The notes beneath the pieces are model-generated. The model saw only the letters and a list, made by a program, of their open reading frames with translations. It ran no database searches and was not told the origin of the DNA. A program made the position numbers and the translations under genes. Shown here piece by piece: positions 43,637-53,243 of a DNA stretch of 64,000 bases (its first letter is position 1; every line of letters begins with the position of its first letter). The stretch comes from Candidatus Neomarinimicrobiota bacterium (lineage in GTDB: Bacteria > Fidelibacterota > JAANXI01), in the NCBI GenBank assembly GCA_021734025.1, contig JAIPJS010000014.1, positions 33,700 to 97,699 on the forward strand, read 5' to 3'.

Positions 43637-43714
43637 GTTGATTATCTCAACAATCGCAAAAAGTATACGCATCCGTATTGAACCTGTCAAGGGGAAAGTG
43701 TTGAATTATTCAAC
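43637..43714. promoter_or_regulatory. Pair of GTTGA-N5-TCAAC operators flanking the promoter
   Basis: GTTGATTATCTCAAC (43637-43651) lies just downstream of the start site and GTTGAATTATTCAAC (43700-43714) just upstream of the -35. Both are dyads with identical arms. They start 63 bases apart, about six helical turns. A dimeric repressor contacting both sites would cover the promoter. Confidence 0.55.
43662..43690 (-). promoter_or_regulatory. Sigma70-type promoter of the sulfur/siroheme operon
   Basis: On the minus strand TTGACA (43690-43685) and TATACT (43667-43662) are separated by exactly 17 bases, both perfect or near-perfect hexamers. Transcription would begin near 43655 and leave a leader of about 375 bases before the reductase start. 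No known riboswitch was recognised in the leader. Confidence 0.75.
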
Positions 43715-43977
43715 GGGAGGCAGGTGCAAGAAAGTGTTCACCACGTCGGATGGCCTGGAATTACAGGCCGGAGATGGTTAATACCCAGGCCGGAATTCCA
43801 TTTCCCGCCTCGCAATGTGATTGCGAGGCTATGTTAAATTTTTTAAAGTACATGAAACTATTAACCCGGTGCTCTGAACAATGCCATTTGGATTTGATTT
43901 GGTTCCCCATCCACTTCGGATATTATAGTATGCTATAAACATTGATATGGCCTGAATTTCTTCTAAATTACTTGTCT
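43715..43977. other. Gene-free interval before lepA
   Basis: No gene is supportable. It contains the GCCTCGCAAT/ATTGCGAGGC inverted repeat at 43807-43830. Promoter elements for lepA are not distinct. Confidence 0.45.
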
Positions 43978-45783
43978 ATGGAAAATCAACTGTCACACAT
44001 ACGGAATTTCAGCATAATTGCTCATATAGATCACGGGAAGTCCACCCTCGCTGACCGGTTATTGGAACATACGCACACCCTGGCGGCCAAAGAGATGAAG
44101 GCCCAGGTGCTGGACAGTATGGATCTGGAACGGGAGCGGGGAATCACTATCAAAAGCCATCCCATCCGGATGGTGTATAAACCGGATGATAATCAGGAAT
44201 ACATCTTTAACCTGATTGACACGCCGGGACACGTGGACTTTTCCTACGAGGTTTCCCGAAGTCTCGCGGCGTGTGAAGGCGCACTGGTACTGGTCGACGC
44301 AGCCCAGGGGGTGGAGGCCCAGACGGTTTCCAACGTCTACATGGCGCTGGAGAATGATCTGACCATCATCCCGGTGATCAACAAGATCGATTTGCCGAGC
44401 GCGAGGACCGAGGTGGTTACTAAGCAGATTGTCAAACTCATTGGCTGTGATCCGGATGAAATCATCAAAGTCTCGGCGAAAACCGGCGAAGGGGTTACGG
44501 ATTTGCTCAATGTGGTCGTAGACCGGGTGCCACCGCCTGATCCGCCCAAAGATGACACCTTGAAGGCGTTGATCTTTGACAGTATGTACGATTCCTACCG
44601 GGGAGCCGTCCCGTATATGCGGGTGATGCAGGGCGAAATCGAGCCGGGCATGAAGATTCGGTTTATGTCGAATAACCGGACTCACGAGGTAACCGAAGTA
44701 GGCGTTTTTCGCCTGGAGCGAATTAAAAAGGAAAAGCTCGGTCCCGGCGAAGTGGGCTATCTGGTGGCCAGCATCAAGGAGGTGGATGACGTCCGGGTCG
44801 GCGACACGATTACTGACGATAAACGCCCGGCTGAACAGCAACTTCCGGGATACAAGGCGATTAAGCCGATGGTCTTCTCCGGCCTCTATCCGGTGGATAC
44901 GGACGATTACGAGGACCTCAGATCATCTCTGGAAAGATTGCAGCTAAATGACGCCAGCCTCCAGTATGAGCCGGAAACCTCCTCCGCATTGGGTTTCGGA
45001 TTCCGCTGTGGATTTCTTGGCATGTTGCATATGGAGATTATCCAGGAGCGACTGGACCGGGAATTCGATTTGGACCTGATTACCACCGTGCCCAACGTGC
45101 GATACCGAATTACTACCGAGGAGGGCGAGACCGAGGAGCTACAGAATCCTTCATTGATGCCTGATCAGGGAGACATCGAGAAGATCGAGGAACCGTATGT
45201 TTACGCCGAAATCATTGTGACAGATGACTATATCGGTAACATTATGCAGCTCTGCCAGGACAAGCGGGGCGTGTATAAAACCACGAAGTATTTGGACGAG
45301 AACACCGTTGAGTTGAATTACGAATTACCGCTGTCGGAAATTGTGTTCGACTTCTACGACAGCCTCAAATCTGTTTCCCGTGGATATGCATCATTTGATT
45401 ACGAATTTATCGGCTACCAGGAATCGGACCTGGTGAAGCTGGATATTCTCATCGATGGCGATCCGGTGGATGCGCTCTCCACGGTGATTCACCGGGACAA
45501 AGCGTATCGGCGTGGACGCAGTCTTTGCAGGAAACTCCGGGAATTGATTCCACGCCAGATGATCGAGGTTCCGATCCAGGCCGCCATCGGGAGCAATGTA
45601 ATCGCCAGAGAAACGGTTCGAGCTCTCCGTAAGAATGTGACGGCCAAGTGTTACGGTGGAGACGTGACCCGGAAACGGAAACTGTTGGAAAAGCAGAAAG
45701 AGGGGAAAAAGCGAATGAAAAATGTCGGCAAAGTCACCGTGCCCCAGGAAGCCTTCCTGGCCATTCTGCAGATAGACGACTAA
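43978..45783 (+). CDS. lepA: Elongation factor 4 (LepA) GTPase
   Basis: A 601-residue translational GTPase that acts on stalled ribosomes. The start at 43978 ([20 protein letters not shown]) fits the family. P-loop AHIDHGKST, switch [18 protein letters not shown], the LepA-specific C-terminal domain (YYGG-like [20 protein letters not shown]) and the final [13 protein letters not shown] are all present at full length. A cyclic-nucleotide-binding gene follows 14 bases downstream. Confidence 0.98.
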   Translation: MENQLSHIRNFSIIAHIDHGKSTLADRLLEHTHTLAAKEMKAQVLDSMDLERERGITIKSHPIRMVYKPDDNQEYIFNLIDTPGHVDFSYEVSRSLAACEGALVLVDAAQGVEAQTVSNVYMALENDLTIIPVINKIDLPSARTEVVTKQIVKLIGCDPDEIIKVSAKTGEGVTDLLNVVVDRVPPPDPPKDDTLKALIFDSMYDSYRGAVPYMRVMQGEIEPGMKIRFMSNNRTHEVTEVGVFRLERIKKEKLGPGEVGYLVASIKEVDDVRVGDTITDDKRPAEQQLPGYKAIKPMVFSGLYPVDTDDYEDLRSSLERLQLNDASLQYEPETSSALGFGFRCGFLGMLHMEIIQERLDREFDLDLITTVPNVRYRITTEEGETEELQNPSLMPDQGDIEKIEEPYVYAEIIVTDDYIGNIMQLCQDKRGVYKTTKYLDENTVELNYELPLSEIVFDFYDSLKSVSRGYASFDYEFIGYQESDLVKLDILIDGDPVDALSTVIHRDKAYRRGRSLCRKLRELIPRQMIEVPIQAAIGSNVIARETVRALRKNVTAKCYGGDVTRKRKLLEKQKEGKKRMKNVGKVTVPQEAFLAILQIDD

Positions 45784-45797
45784 TAAAAGAGGTTACC

Positions 45798-46262
45798 ATG
45801 TTAGAGATAAATGAACTGAAATCTGTCCCGCTATTTGTCAACCTGTCCACAGATGAAATACAGTCCATCGTGAACGAAGGAGAGTACCTGGAACTCAAGA
45901 GTGATGACCTGCTGTTTGAGGAGGATAGCGCGGGACGGGATCTCTATATCCTGATTGCGGGAAAAATTGCCATCGAATCGTTGGTACCCGGTTCCGGGGA
46001 GAAAAAAACCAAAGAATTTTACTCGATGAACCCGAACGAGGTTATCGGCGAATTTTCCTACGTGGATCAGGCTCCCCGATCCGCGACAGCGCGGGCCCGG
46101 CGAGAGTCGAAGGTGCTCCGCATCCCGGCAGAAAACCTCGACCGATTATTGGATGAAAATCCCAAACTCGGGTATAGGTTAATGACCAATATCTCCAAGA
46201 TTCTCTGTGACCGCATCCGGAACGCCAACCTGGCGTTGCGGAATTCCATGGTCTGGATTTAG
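45798..46262 (+). CDS. Cyclic-nucleotide-binding domain protein
   Basis: A 154-residue protein consisting of one cNMP-binding beta-roll (ELKSVPLFVNLSTDEIQSIV, then GEFSYVDQAPRSATARARRE, the phosphate-binding cassette region) plus a C-terminal helix (RLMTNISKILCDRIRNANLA). It lacks the CRP-type helix-turn-helix, so it is not a DNA-binding regulator by itself. Stand-alone domains of this kind serve as small sensors. It is probably co-transcribed with lepA. Confidence 0.9.
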   Translation: MLEINELKSVPLFVNLSTDEIQSIVNEGEYLELKSDDLLFEEDSAGRDLYILIAGKIAIESLVPGSGEKKTKEFYSMNPNEVIGEFSYVDQAPRSATARARRESKVLRIPAENLDRLLDENPKLGYRLMTNISKILCDRIRNANLALRNSMVWI

Positions 46263-46633
46263 GCCCAAATTCCCTTGCCGGGAGTTTTCACATAGACAAA
46301 CTTTCGCGATAAGAAACTGCCTGGGGCAACTCTTCTTTCGGGGGATTTATTAATATACAGCATTCCACAATTGGAAATTTATTCAATCCACTCTCCGTAA
46401 GGTAAAAGTTTCCTTGCGCATTCTGGTTTAACCCTGTAATCTAAAAGCAGTCCTTACTTCTTCAGGAATGTAAAATTTGATGTGTTCATAGTACAATCAG
46501 CCGTTCTTCCTGAGTAGTAAGTTGGGCTGGCTCAATTTGTTTGGAGTGTGTATCAGTTACCGGGCCACCAGGATTAATAAAAGCGTCCGTATTGGGCTGT
46601 CTGAACCTTTTACGCAAGAAACAGGAGTGGGTT
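46263..46633. other. Gene-free interval
   Basis: About 370 bases without a supportable gene, hairpin terminator or clear promoter. Confidence 0.45.
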
Positions 46634-47929
46634 ATGAGACACTTTCTTCTCGGGATCTGTCTAATTATGAGTACGTCCGCAGTATTTCCGCAAACCTCCG
46701 TTAGTTTTGAGAACCCGGAAAACCTGGAGCCGTTAATACAGTATCGACTGCCGGAGTGGGGATACGATAATTTATGGGTGGATTTCTATCTGAATAGCCA
46801 CGGTGAGAAAAACCCGAACGGGACTACGGTGAATTCCAGACTTCAGCCTCGGTACATCCGGTATTGGGAAAGCGAGGAGAAAATTGCGGAGCTGGATATA
46901 ATGCTGGGTTTAGAATCAGGATATGTCAATCAGGCTGACGGTCCCTCAGGGCCCGATGCACGCCCATTCAGAGGAGAATATGATTTCTCCGGCTACGTGT
47001 ATGAGTATTTTTCCGGAGATTATTTTGCCCTGCTTGAAGGTGATTTTTGGGGCAGTTCGTTCAAGGACTTTGAGAGGGAACAGGAACGGGATTGGGTGGT
47101 CCATTCGAAACCGGTGATTGGCATCGGATGGGGGCGGATACGAAATGTGACCCCGCTGCTGCGCGCCCTTCGGTTCGAAGAGCGATACCGAAGCCTCGGG
47201 CGTGAAGGGGCCTTCTCAATGGATACCCGGCATACAATGGCACAATTGATGGCACAGGAACGCGGATTTAATGTAGTGCATGATCGGCATCATAAATATT
47301 TTTGGGATGCGTTCCATGGCCAGCTGCCGGACTTGCAATCCGGTCTTGGACCATTTGATTATTTCTATCTGGATGATGTTCTCAGGGAGAATCTCGGAAA
47401 TCGGTATGAGGGATGCGATGTTATGCTCACGCTCGACTATCTCGTCCACAATACAGAGGATGACAACTGGGACCCCACCGGCGGTGTGTCGCTCAGGGGA
47501 CGGTTGTTTAAGAATCTTACCCTCGAACATCAGCTTGGAATCAGGGGACGATTGCACTCCAGTTTTGCCTTAGTTGATGATGATCGGGATGTGAGCACAC
47601 ATAACATGAAATTAAATATGGTATTACAGCACCTCTGGGTGCTGAGCGACCGGTTGAATTTGGCTAACACTATGTCAGGCGGGGTGCCTCTGGTGGAAGG
47701 GGATGTTTCCTATCAATACTCCGAACCGTATATACACCTGGGGCCATCTGACAGTTGGGTACCCACAGAGGGATACATAATTGAATCGAGTTTGTCCTAT
47801 TACGTCGAAGATCAGGTTATGATTAGTGCGCGGGCAAATTTAAGATCCGAGGTTGTAGCCTCAAGCCGAAAAACGAGCTGGGGATTTAATATTACCGGCT
47901 CCTATTCCTTTCTCAGTACGGTATATTGA
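46634..47929 (+). CDS. Outer membrane beta-barrel protein, unrecognised family
   Basis: A 431-residue exported protein. ATG 46634 (AACAGGAGTGGGTT upstream) opens a signal peptide ending near SAVFPQTS. The mature part alternates Trp/Tyr-rich strands (LPEWGYDNLWVDFYLNS, LRGRLFKNLTLEHQLGIRGR) and ends with GFNITGSYSFLSTVY, typical of outer membrane barrels. No family is recognised. The in-frame start at 46541 lacks a signal peptide and is disfavoured. Confidence 0.75.
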   Translation: MRHFLLGICLIMSTSAVFPQTSVSFENPENLEPLIQYRLPEWGYDNLWVDFYLNSHGEKNPNGTTVNSRLQPRYIRYWESEEKIAELDIMLGLESGYVNQADGPSGPDARPFRGEYDFSGYVYEYFSGDYFALLEGDFWGSSFKDFEREQERDWVVHSKPVIGIGWGRIRNVTPLLRALRFEERYRSLGREGAFSMDTRHTMAQLMAQERGFNVVHDRHHKYFWDAFHGQLPDLQSGLGPFDYFYLDDVLRENLGNRYEGCDVMLTLDYLVHNTEDDNWDPTGGVSLRGRLFKNLTLEHQLGIRGRLHSSFALVDDDRDVSTHNMKLNMVLQHLWVLSDRLNLANTMSGGVPLVEGDVSYQYSEPYIHLGPSDSWVPTEGYIIESSLSYYVEDQVMISARANLRSEVVASSRKTSWGFNITGSYSFLSTVY

Positions 47930-47948
47930 GCCTTTTATAAATTGTGAA

Positions 47949-47980
47949 TCACAGAACTCCCCGAGGTCTTCCTCGGGGGC
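47949..47980. repeat. Hairpin of the CCGAGGTCT repeat family
   Basis: CCCCGAGG (47959-47966) pairs with CCTCGGGG (47971-47978) around TCTT. It is related to copies at 16336 and 52037. The rest of the gap 47930-48252 holds nothing else that can be supported. Confidence 0.5.
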
Positions 47981-48252
47981 GCCACCAGGTTCGGTCGGGA
48001 CGCGGTTGACCGTGTTCAGGCGTTGTGTTTCAGTCCGGACAGTAATTAGCGTCCTTGCCGGCAGAGCTTCTGGGATGTTCCCCTCTTGCTGCCCGGCTAT
48101 AGTCCGACCTTGCATCCAGGTCGGAAATTGGAAATTGGTGTAACACCTGAGTTGTCCGAGATTAATTCAGGATATTAACAATTTCCGTTATCTCTCCATT
48201 TCTTTATTTTCCTGCAATTCAAAGATGGCAATCATCCCATATCCCGAACAGG

Positions 48253-49845
48253 ATGAGCGAAATGCAAAACAAGAATCCGGGGAATCTCCTCTTAACTAAC
48301 GGCCGTATTTTTACCGGGCCGCCCTGGAAAATCCCTGTCGATGCGCTGGCAGTTCAAAATGGGAAGGTCGTTGCGTTCGGAGATGAGGCCCGCGGTTTAC
48401 GGAACGAATTCGGCGCTGACGAAATTATCAACTGCAAAGGTGCGATGGTGTTGCCCGGTTTTATCGACAGTCATCTCCATCTGGCAAATCTTGGCGAGAG
48501 CCTGTCGCAGTTGTCATTTCCCGAAAAGAGCACTGCTGAAGAAATCCGGCAAGCAGTTGCCAGGGAAGTCAATCGCCGGGAGACGGGTGAATGGATCGTC
48601 GGCGGCAAGTGGAACCGGCAACATCTGGGTGGATTTCCCGACAGATCATTACTGGATCCGGTGTCGCCGGAGAATCCCGTTGCGCTCCGCAGCAGGGATA
48701 TGCACTCACTCCTGCTGAATTCCCGGGCCATCGAGTCTCTGGACATCGCCGGAAAGCTCAATTCATCCCTGGGGAAATATATTTCCAGAGATGGCAATGG
48801 CGCTCCAACCGGTATATTGCAGGAGGACACCATCCGGATATTTGAAGAGGAACGGCCACAGCCAACGCCGGAGGAGCTCCGGAGGTTTTACCAGCAGGCT
48901 GGTGATCACTGCCTGCAACACGGGATCACATCTGTCCACAGTATCGAGCGGATTCCCGGATGGCGGACTCTCAGGAATATGCACAGTACGAATAAAATCC
49001 CCATACGAACGGGTGTATTGCTTCCCATAGATGCGTTGGATGCGGTCATCGAAGCCGGAGAGTATTCCGGACACGGCGATAACTGGCTCTGGACTATCGG
49101 GATGAAAATTTTTACTGATGGGGCACTTGGTTCGCAGTCCGCATGGATGAAAGAGCCGTATGAACAATCCGATGACTATGGAATGGCGCTTACTGATCCG
49201 GAGACCTTCCGGGAGCAAATTATACGGGCCCATGAGAACAGATTGAGCCTGGGGATACACGCAATTGGCGATGCGGCGGTGAAGATGACGCTTCAGGCGT
49301 TAAATTCAGCGCAGCAGAAGAAAGACCTATTGGACAGGATTGAACACCTTCAGGTATTTGATCCGGCTGATTTGGATATCCTGCCGACGAATCTGACGGC
49401 ATCCGTCCAGCCGATCCACCTGTTCGGCGATCGGGAGCCGGCGGATCGAGTTTGGGGTGAGAGGGCACGGTACGCTTACGCATTTCGCGCACTGCTGGAT
49501 GCCGGTATCCGGCTGGCCTTCGGTTCCGATGCGCCGGTGGAAGCCGTGAATCCCTGGAGCGGCATCCTGGCGGCCGTGGAGCGGCGAAAGTCTGCCAGCG
49601 AACCCTCCTGGTATCCGGAGGAGCAGCTATCTCTGGAGGAATCTTTGACAGCCTACACTGCGAACGGGGCGACAAGTGCATATCGCAAGGGGCGACTCGG
49701 TTCATTGGATATCGGCGCCTACGGAGACATAGTTATTTTAAACTGCGATCCCTGGGATATTCCGGCAACTGAGTACGAGACGGTCAAGCCAGTAATGACA
49801 ATCCTGAACGGCAACGTGGTGTATTCGAATGGCACGATCGGGTAA
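48253..49845 (+). CDS. YtcJ-like amidohydrolase
   Basis: A 530-residue metal-dependent amidohydrolase of the Amidohydro_3 type. VLPGFIDSHLHLANLGESLS carries the HxH metal ligands. WIVGGKWNRQHLGGFPDRSL, IFTDGALGSQSAWMKEPYEQ, LGIHAIGDAAVKMTLQAL and FGSDAPVEAVNPWSGILAAV are typical of the YtcJ group, whose substrates are mostly unknown. There are starts at 48253 and 48262, and AACAGGA fits the second better. It overlaps the CPBP gene by 17 bases. Confidence 0.92.
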   Translation: MSEMQNKNPGNLLLTNGRIFTGPPWKIPVDALAVQNGKVVAFGDEARGLRNEFGADEIINCKGAMVLPGFIDSHLHLANLGESLSQLSFPEKSTAEEIRQAVAREVNRRETGEWIVGGKWNRQHLGGFPDRSLLDPVSPENPVALRSRDMHSLLLNSRAIESLDIAGKLNSSLGKYISRDGNGAPTGILQEDTIRIFEEERPQPTPEELRRFYQQAGDHCLQHGITSVHSIERIPGWRTLRNMHSTNKIPIRTGVLLPIDALDAVIEAGEYSGHGDNWLWTIGMKIFTDGALGSQSAWMKEPYEQSDDYGMALTDPETFREQIIRAHENRLSLGIHAIGDAAVKMTLQALNSAQQKKDLLDRIEHLQVFDPADLDILPTNLTASVQPIHLFGDREPADRVWGERARYAYAFRALLDAGIRLAFGSDAPVEAVNPWSGILAAVERRKSASEPSWYPEEQLSLEESLTAYTANGATSAYRKGRLGSLDIGAYGDIVILNCDPWDIPATEYETVKPVMTILNGNVVYSNGTIG

Positions 49846-50575
49846 ATTCCAATTTTTAGACGGCCTGAAGCAGTATTGGGATTACACCCGTTCGCCGTAT
49901 CAGAGCATTATTCTGATCCTGCCGATTATCGTTGCCTACGAATTCGGACTGTTTCTCTTTAACAAGTCCGACGTGACCGGTATCCGAAACGGCGCAGATG
50001 TGTTACTGCGTTACTTTTACTCGCTGTTCGGATTATACGGATTCTATGCCTTTGCACTGAGTCTCTTCATTATTATCCTGTTTGCGCTCTGGTTGGAACA
50101 TCAACGGGGCGGGGATTTCCAGATCCGGCCGAAGTATTTTCTCGGCATGCTGGGAGAAAGCCTCCTGTTCGGAGCAATTCTGTTTGTTCTGCTCAGTAAA
50201 ATCGCTGCCGTAGACATCCAGGCTGGGACACCGGGCAACATCAGCACAGTACAGGAGATTGTGCTGGCGCTGGGCGCCGGCGTCTACGAGGAATTCGTCT
50301 TCCGGGTATTAGTGGTCTCGGGCGTCGCATGGATTTTGACATCTCTGGTGAAATGGAACAACATAAGCGCCAATCTGGTGGCAGTGCTCCTTTCAGCTAT
50401 AGTCTTCGCCGGATTTCACTATGTTGGGCTGTACGGAGATGCCTTCCAGAACCGAACCTTTTTGTTGCGTGTGTTTGCCGGAGTGTTACTCTCGGGATTG
50501 TATGTTTTACGGGGATTCGGAATCACCGCGTATTCTCACATCTTCTATGATTTGATTATTATTCTATTTGTTTAA
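49829..50575 (+). CDS. CPBP-family intramembrane metalloprotease
   Basis: A 248-residue membrane protein with about seven helices. The CPBP (Abi/Rce1-like) motifs are present: EEFVFRVLVVSG (EExxxR) and FAGFHYVGLYGD (FxxxH), followed by a last motif region (HIFYDLIIIL). Such enzymes cleave or process membrane substrates. Roles range from prenyl-protein maturation to bacteriocin immunity. It is coupled to the amidohydrolase gene by a 17-base overlap and followed closely by a thioesterase. Confidence 0.92.
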   Translation: MARSGKFQFLDGLKQYWDYTRSPYQSIILILPIIVAYEFGLFLFNKSDVTGIRNGADVLLRYFYSLFGLYGFYAFALSLFIIILFALWLEHQRGGDFQIRPKYFLGMLGESLLFGAILFVLLSKIAAVDIQAGTPGNISTVQEIVLALGAGVYEEFVFRVLVVSGVAWILTSLVKWNNISANLVAVLLSAIVFAGFHYVGLYGDAFQNRTFLLRVFAGVLLSGLYVLRGFGITAYSHIFYDLIIILFV

Positions 50576-50593
50576 CGAAACAGGGAGTGCTTG

Positions 50594-50998
50594 ATGGACT
50601 ACACTTTCGAGACTGACATCCGCGTTACGTACCGGGATGTGGATATGCAGCGAGTAGTGCACAACAGTCACTATTTGCAATTCGCCGAGATTGGACGCAT
50701 CGAATATCTTCGGGAAAAAGGAATGCCGTACCAGGAGGTGACGGAGAAATTCAATCTAGAAATGGTGTTGGTGGAATCGCACTGCGTCTACAAGAAGCCC
50801 GCCAGGTTTGACGACCTGCTGACGGTACGGGTGCGCATCGGCGATATCGGTCGGTCCTCTTTTAAGGTATTCTACGAAATTACCCGTAATTCCACCGATG
50901 ATGTGATTGCGGAGATCCGGACGCACCATGTCTGCGTGGACCGGGACTCGTTCAAGCCGGTATCGATTCCGGAGGCGGTGCGTTCGCTTTTCACCTGA
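50594..50998 (+). CDS. Acyl-CoA thioesterase, YbgC/4HBT family
   Basis: A 134-residue hotdog-fold thioesterase. TDIRVTYRDVDMQRVVHNSH contains the catalytic-region Asp, and YLQFAEIGRIEYLREKGMP is the family helix. CAGGGAG lies before ATG 50594. Substrates of the group are short or aromatic acyl-CoA esters. It is the third gene of the amidohydrolase-CPBP-thioesterase run. Confidence 0.93.
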   Translation: MDYTFETDIRVTYRDVDMQRVVHNSHYLQFAEIGRIEYLREKGMPYQEVTEKFNLEMVLVESHCVYKKPARFDDLLTVRVRIGDIGRSSFKVFYEITRNSTDDVIAEIRTHHVCVDRDSFKPVSIPEAVRSLFT

Positions 50999-51701
50999 AC
51001 ACCCTAAAAAAACTCACCGCAGAGACGCAGAGACCGCAAAGAAAAGCAAAAATATAAAATGCTGAAAAACACCAATTCCACTGAAGGCAACAAGTAAAAG
51101 AGTAAAGGAGCCGCGAAGATACACGAAGAAAAACGCGAATTATAAACAACCAACTACAAAGAAATCCCGCCGAGCGTGAACTACCAACAGGGTACTCACT
51201 GTTGATATTAGCACAGGACTGAAAACTTAAGGCTCACGACTTATTTTAACTAGAACACTCTAACACGTTAGCACAGTAACACATTTTCTCACTCGAACAC
51301 TTAAACACCCGAACACACCGAAAAATCCGACTCCAATGATTGACAACAAACATCTCACCACGAATTTACGCAAATGAATGCGACGGGCACGCAAGCTGAG
51401 AATCAGTATCAAACACGAGCGACGAAAAACCAACAACGAACACATCTGAGGGTACTGCAGACAGGCGGGATAATTTTAAACCCAGGACTGGAGACAGTGG
51501 ACACTCGACGCGTGAGGGTTTAACAAAAACACTGTATCACAATATCACTGTAACCCATTAACACGATAATACGACGTTACCTGAACACCTGAAACTTTAA
51601 CACTTTAACACTGCTTTTACGGTTGCATCGATTCGACTCTGATAATATATTAACCAGGCTTTTTGAGAAATGAGTTTCGGACACAAATTTTGACGAATTT
51701 T
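50999..51701. repeat. Gene-free low-complexity block
   Basis: About 700 bases, A/C-rich on this strand, without a supportable gene. It starts with CACCGCAGAGACGCAGAGAC, a widespread intergenic phrase. It holds the reverse-orientation AACAC strings (51246-51325 and 51520-51613) of the GTGTT family. Confidence 0.55.
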
Positions 51702-51774
51702 GTCCCCATCGTCTAGTGGTCTAGGACTCCGGCCTTTCACGCCGGCAACAGGGGTTCGAGTCCCCTTGGGGACA
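51702..51774 (+). tRNA. tRNA-Glu (anticodon TTC)
   Basis: A complete cloverleaf: acceptor GTCCCCA/TGGGGAC, D-arm around CTAGTGGTCTAGGAC, anticodon stem CCGGC/GCCGG with loop CTTTCAC (anticodon TTC), T-arm AGGGGTTCGAGTCCCCT. The CCA end is not encoded. It reads GAA/GAG codons. Confidence 0.97.
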
Positions 51775-51782
51775 CTGACAAA

Positions 51783-51812
51783 GCCTGCAACCCGCGTGGT
51801 TGTGGGCTTTTT
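51783..51812 (+). terminator. Terminator of the tRNA-Glu transcript
   Basis: GCCTGCAACC (51783-51792) pairs with GGTTGTGGGC (51798-51807), with two wobble pairs, followed by five T. Confidence 0.85.
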
Positions 51813-52036
51813 CTGTTTTAGGTAAAACATATATTTAACTTTTTGAAGGTATGAGTTTCAATATTGATACCATATTCTCATTAAAATTATCATGCTTTAC
51901 TAAAGAAACTATAGGTTATTAATTTGGTAATAGCCTTGGGGGTAAAGGCTCAACTATGTAATTATACTTTTTCTACCTCGTATCATTCGGCTACATAAGT
52001 CCGGTTTTCTTCTCAACCTACCTGGTTCTATATTTA

Positions 52037-52067
52037 ATCAAAGAATTCTCCGAGGTCTTTACCTCGG
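52037..52067. repeat. CCGAGGTCT-family repeat with hairpin
   Basis: Begins AATCAAAGAATTCTCCGAGG and nearly matches 16335-16362. CCGAGGT (52050-52056) pairs with ACCTCGG (52061-52067). It is one of several repeats in the gene-free interval 51813-52875. Confidence 0.6.
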
Positions 52068-52082
52068 GTTGCCCGATCTGCT

Positions 52083-52110
52083 GTAGAGACGTGCCATGGC
52101 ACGTCTCTAC
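52083..52110. repeat. Perfect 28-base palindrome (GTAGAGACG element)
   Basis: The arm GTAGAGACGTGCCA is followed directly by its exact complement. A larger element with the same GTAGAGACGT ends is at 57916-57973. Elements with these ends are dispersed in many bacterial genomes. Confidence 0.7.
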
Positions 52111-52204
52111 TCATCTGCAACTCGAATGGGATGCGGACTTCCATGCCACAGTAGACACCGCACTCGGCTCGAGAAACTCCGGTGGTCTTTCGGGCTGGTG
52201 TGGA

Positions 52205-52230
52205 TACTCCGAGGTCTCTGCCTCGGAGTA
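52205..52230. repeat. Inverted repeat of the CCGAGG family
   Basis: TACTCCGAGG (52205-52214) pairs perfectly with CCTCGGAGTA (52221-52230) around TCTCTG. Confidence 0.55.
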
Positions 52231-52306
52231 ATTCATTATTTGGCCACATCGGCGTAGCTGCGTTCTCCTGGCTCAGACTCATGTTATTTAGCACATACTG
52301 AACCAA

Positions 52307-52358
52307 TGTGATTTCCATATGGCAGCAGGGACTGTGATTTCCATATGGCAGCAGGGAC
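52307..52358. repeat. Tandem duplication, 2 x 26 bases
   Basis: The unit starting TGTGATTTCCATATGGCAGC occurs twice in perfect tandem (52307-52332 and 52333-52358). No gene is evident around it. Confidence 0.8.
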
Positions 52359-52875
52359 GAGATTGGCATTACTGGCAATTATCGATTGTATTCTCGAACA
52401 GGATGAGCGTAACGATCTTCTGAATCCTCTCCCTCTACAAATATTCCACGTGGTACTTCCACAAAACGGTAACCCAATGTGATCCCCTCGATAATACAGG
52501 GTGTCAGGTGTTCATGTGATATACAAAAAAACCCAAACAACGACTGGGAATGGGGCTGCTATATATGGACCACAGAAATTCGAGGTTTCGATTACATTTG
52601 GACAAAAATGTTATGTATATATTATTACCGTGTAGCGGTTTTGGTATCATTAAAACAAATTGAATTACTTCAATGCCGGGACACCAATTGTTAAATCCAT
52701 TGGTGATTATTCTCCTTTATTGTACCCACCGTAGAATATTCAACAGTTACTCCAGTTTGAATTCATTGATATAAGTACAAATAAAATAGGTATTTATCTG
52801 GCTATAAATACCCTGGGTATGTTTCTTGTAAATTGGTATAGTGCCAGGTCAGTTAGATAAACTCAGGTGATACTC

Positions 52876-53205
52876 ATGTGCCATCTTGTTTTGCTTATGC
52901 CGCTGTTCGGACTGGGCCTGTTCTGGATGCTCCCGTTGGGCGTGGCCTTTCCGCTGTATCTGGGAGTCCTCGCCATATCGGGAATCGTCTACTACGCGCT
53001 CCTACAGGCGATGCAGGCACCGGTGAGAACCGGGAATCCGGCGCTGCTGAATCAGCCGGTGCGGGTTGTGAAGAAATCTGGCCGCCACTGGATTGTGGAA
53101 ACGCACGGGGAATTCTGGCAGGCGGAAAGTGACGAGTTTCTGGTGCCGGGACAGCGAGTGACAGTTGACCGGATCAACGGGATGAAACTGCATATCCATT
53201 CCTGA
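52876..53205 (+). CDS. Small membrane protein with NfeD-like C-terminal domain
   Basis: A 109-residue protein. Two hydrophobic segments (MCHLVLLMPLFGLGLFWMLP and YLGVLAISGIVYYALLQAM) are followed by a small OB-like domain (GNPALLNQPVRVVKKSGRHW, SDEFLVPGQRVTVDRINGM) as in NfeD C-termini. ATG 52876 is preferred over GTG 52867. Proteins of this shape occur in heavy-metal clusters. It is the first gene of the accessory region that runs to the window end, 38 bases before the CCAHH membrane protein. Confidence 0.75.
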   Translation: MCHLVLLMPLFGLGLFWMLPLGVAFPLYLGVLAISGIVYYALLQAMQAPVRTGNPALLNQPVRVVKKSGRHWIVETHGEFWQAESDEFLVPGQRVTVDRINGMKLHIHS

Positions 53206-53243
53206 TGAGCATTCATGTTTGAAATGACAAGGAGAGAAAATAC

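Noticed and set aside
43279..43655. SAM or other known riboswitch in the sulfur operon leader
   Set aside because: None of the conserved core sequences of SAM-type switches could be found on either strand.
52034..52378. Minus-strand frame of 114 residues in the repeat block
   Set aside because: It runs through palindromes and a tandem duplication and has no protein-like features.
50999..52866. CRISPR array or integrative element at tRNA-Glu
   Set aside because: Repeats are not regularly spaced with unique spacers, and no duplicated tRNA end or integrase gene is seen.
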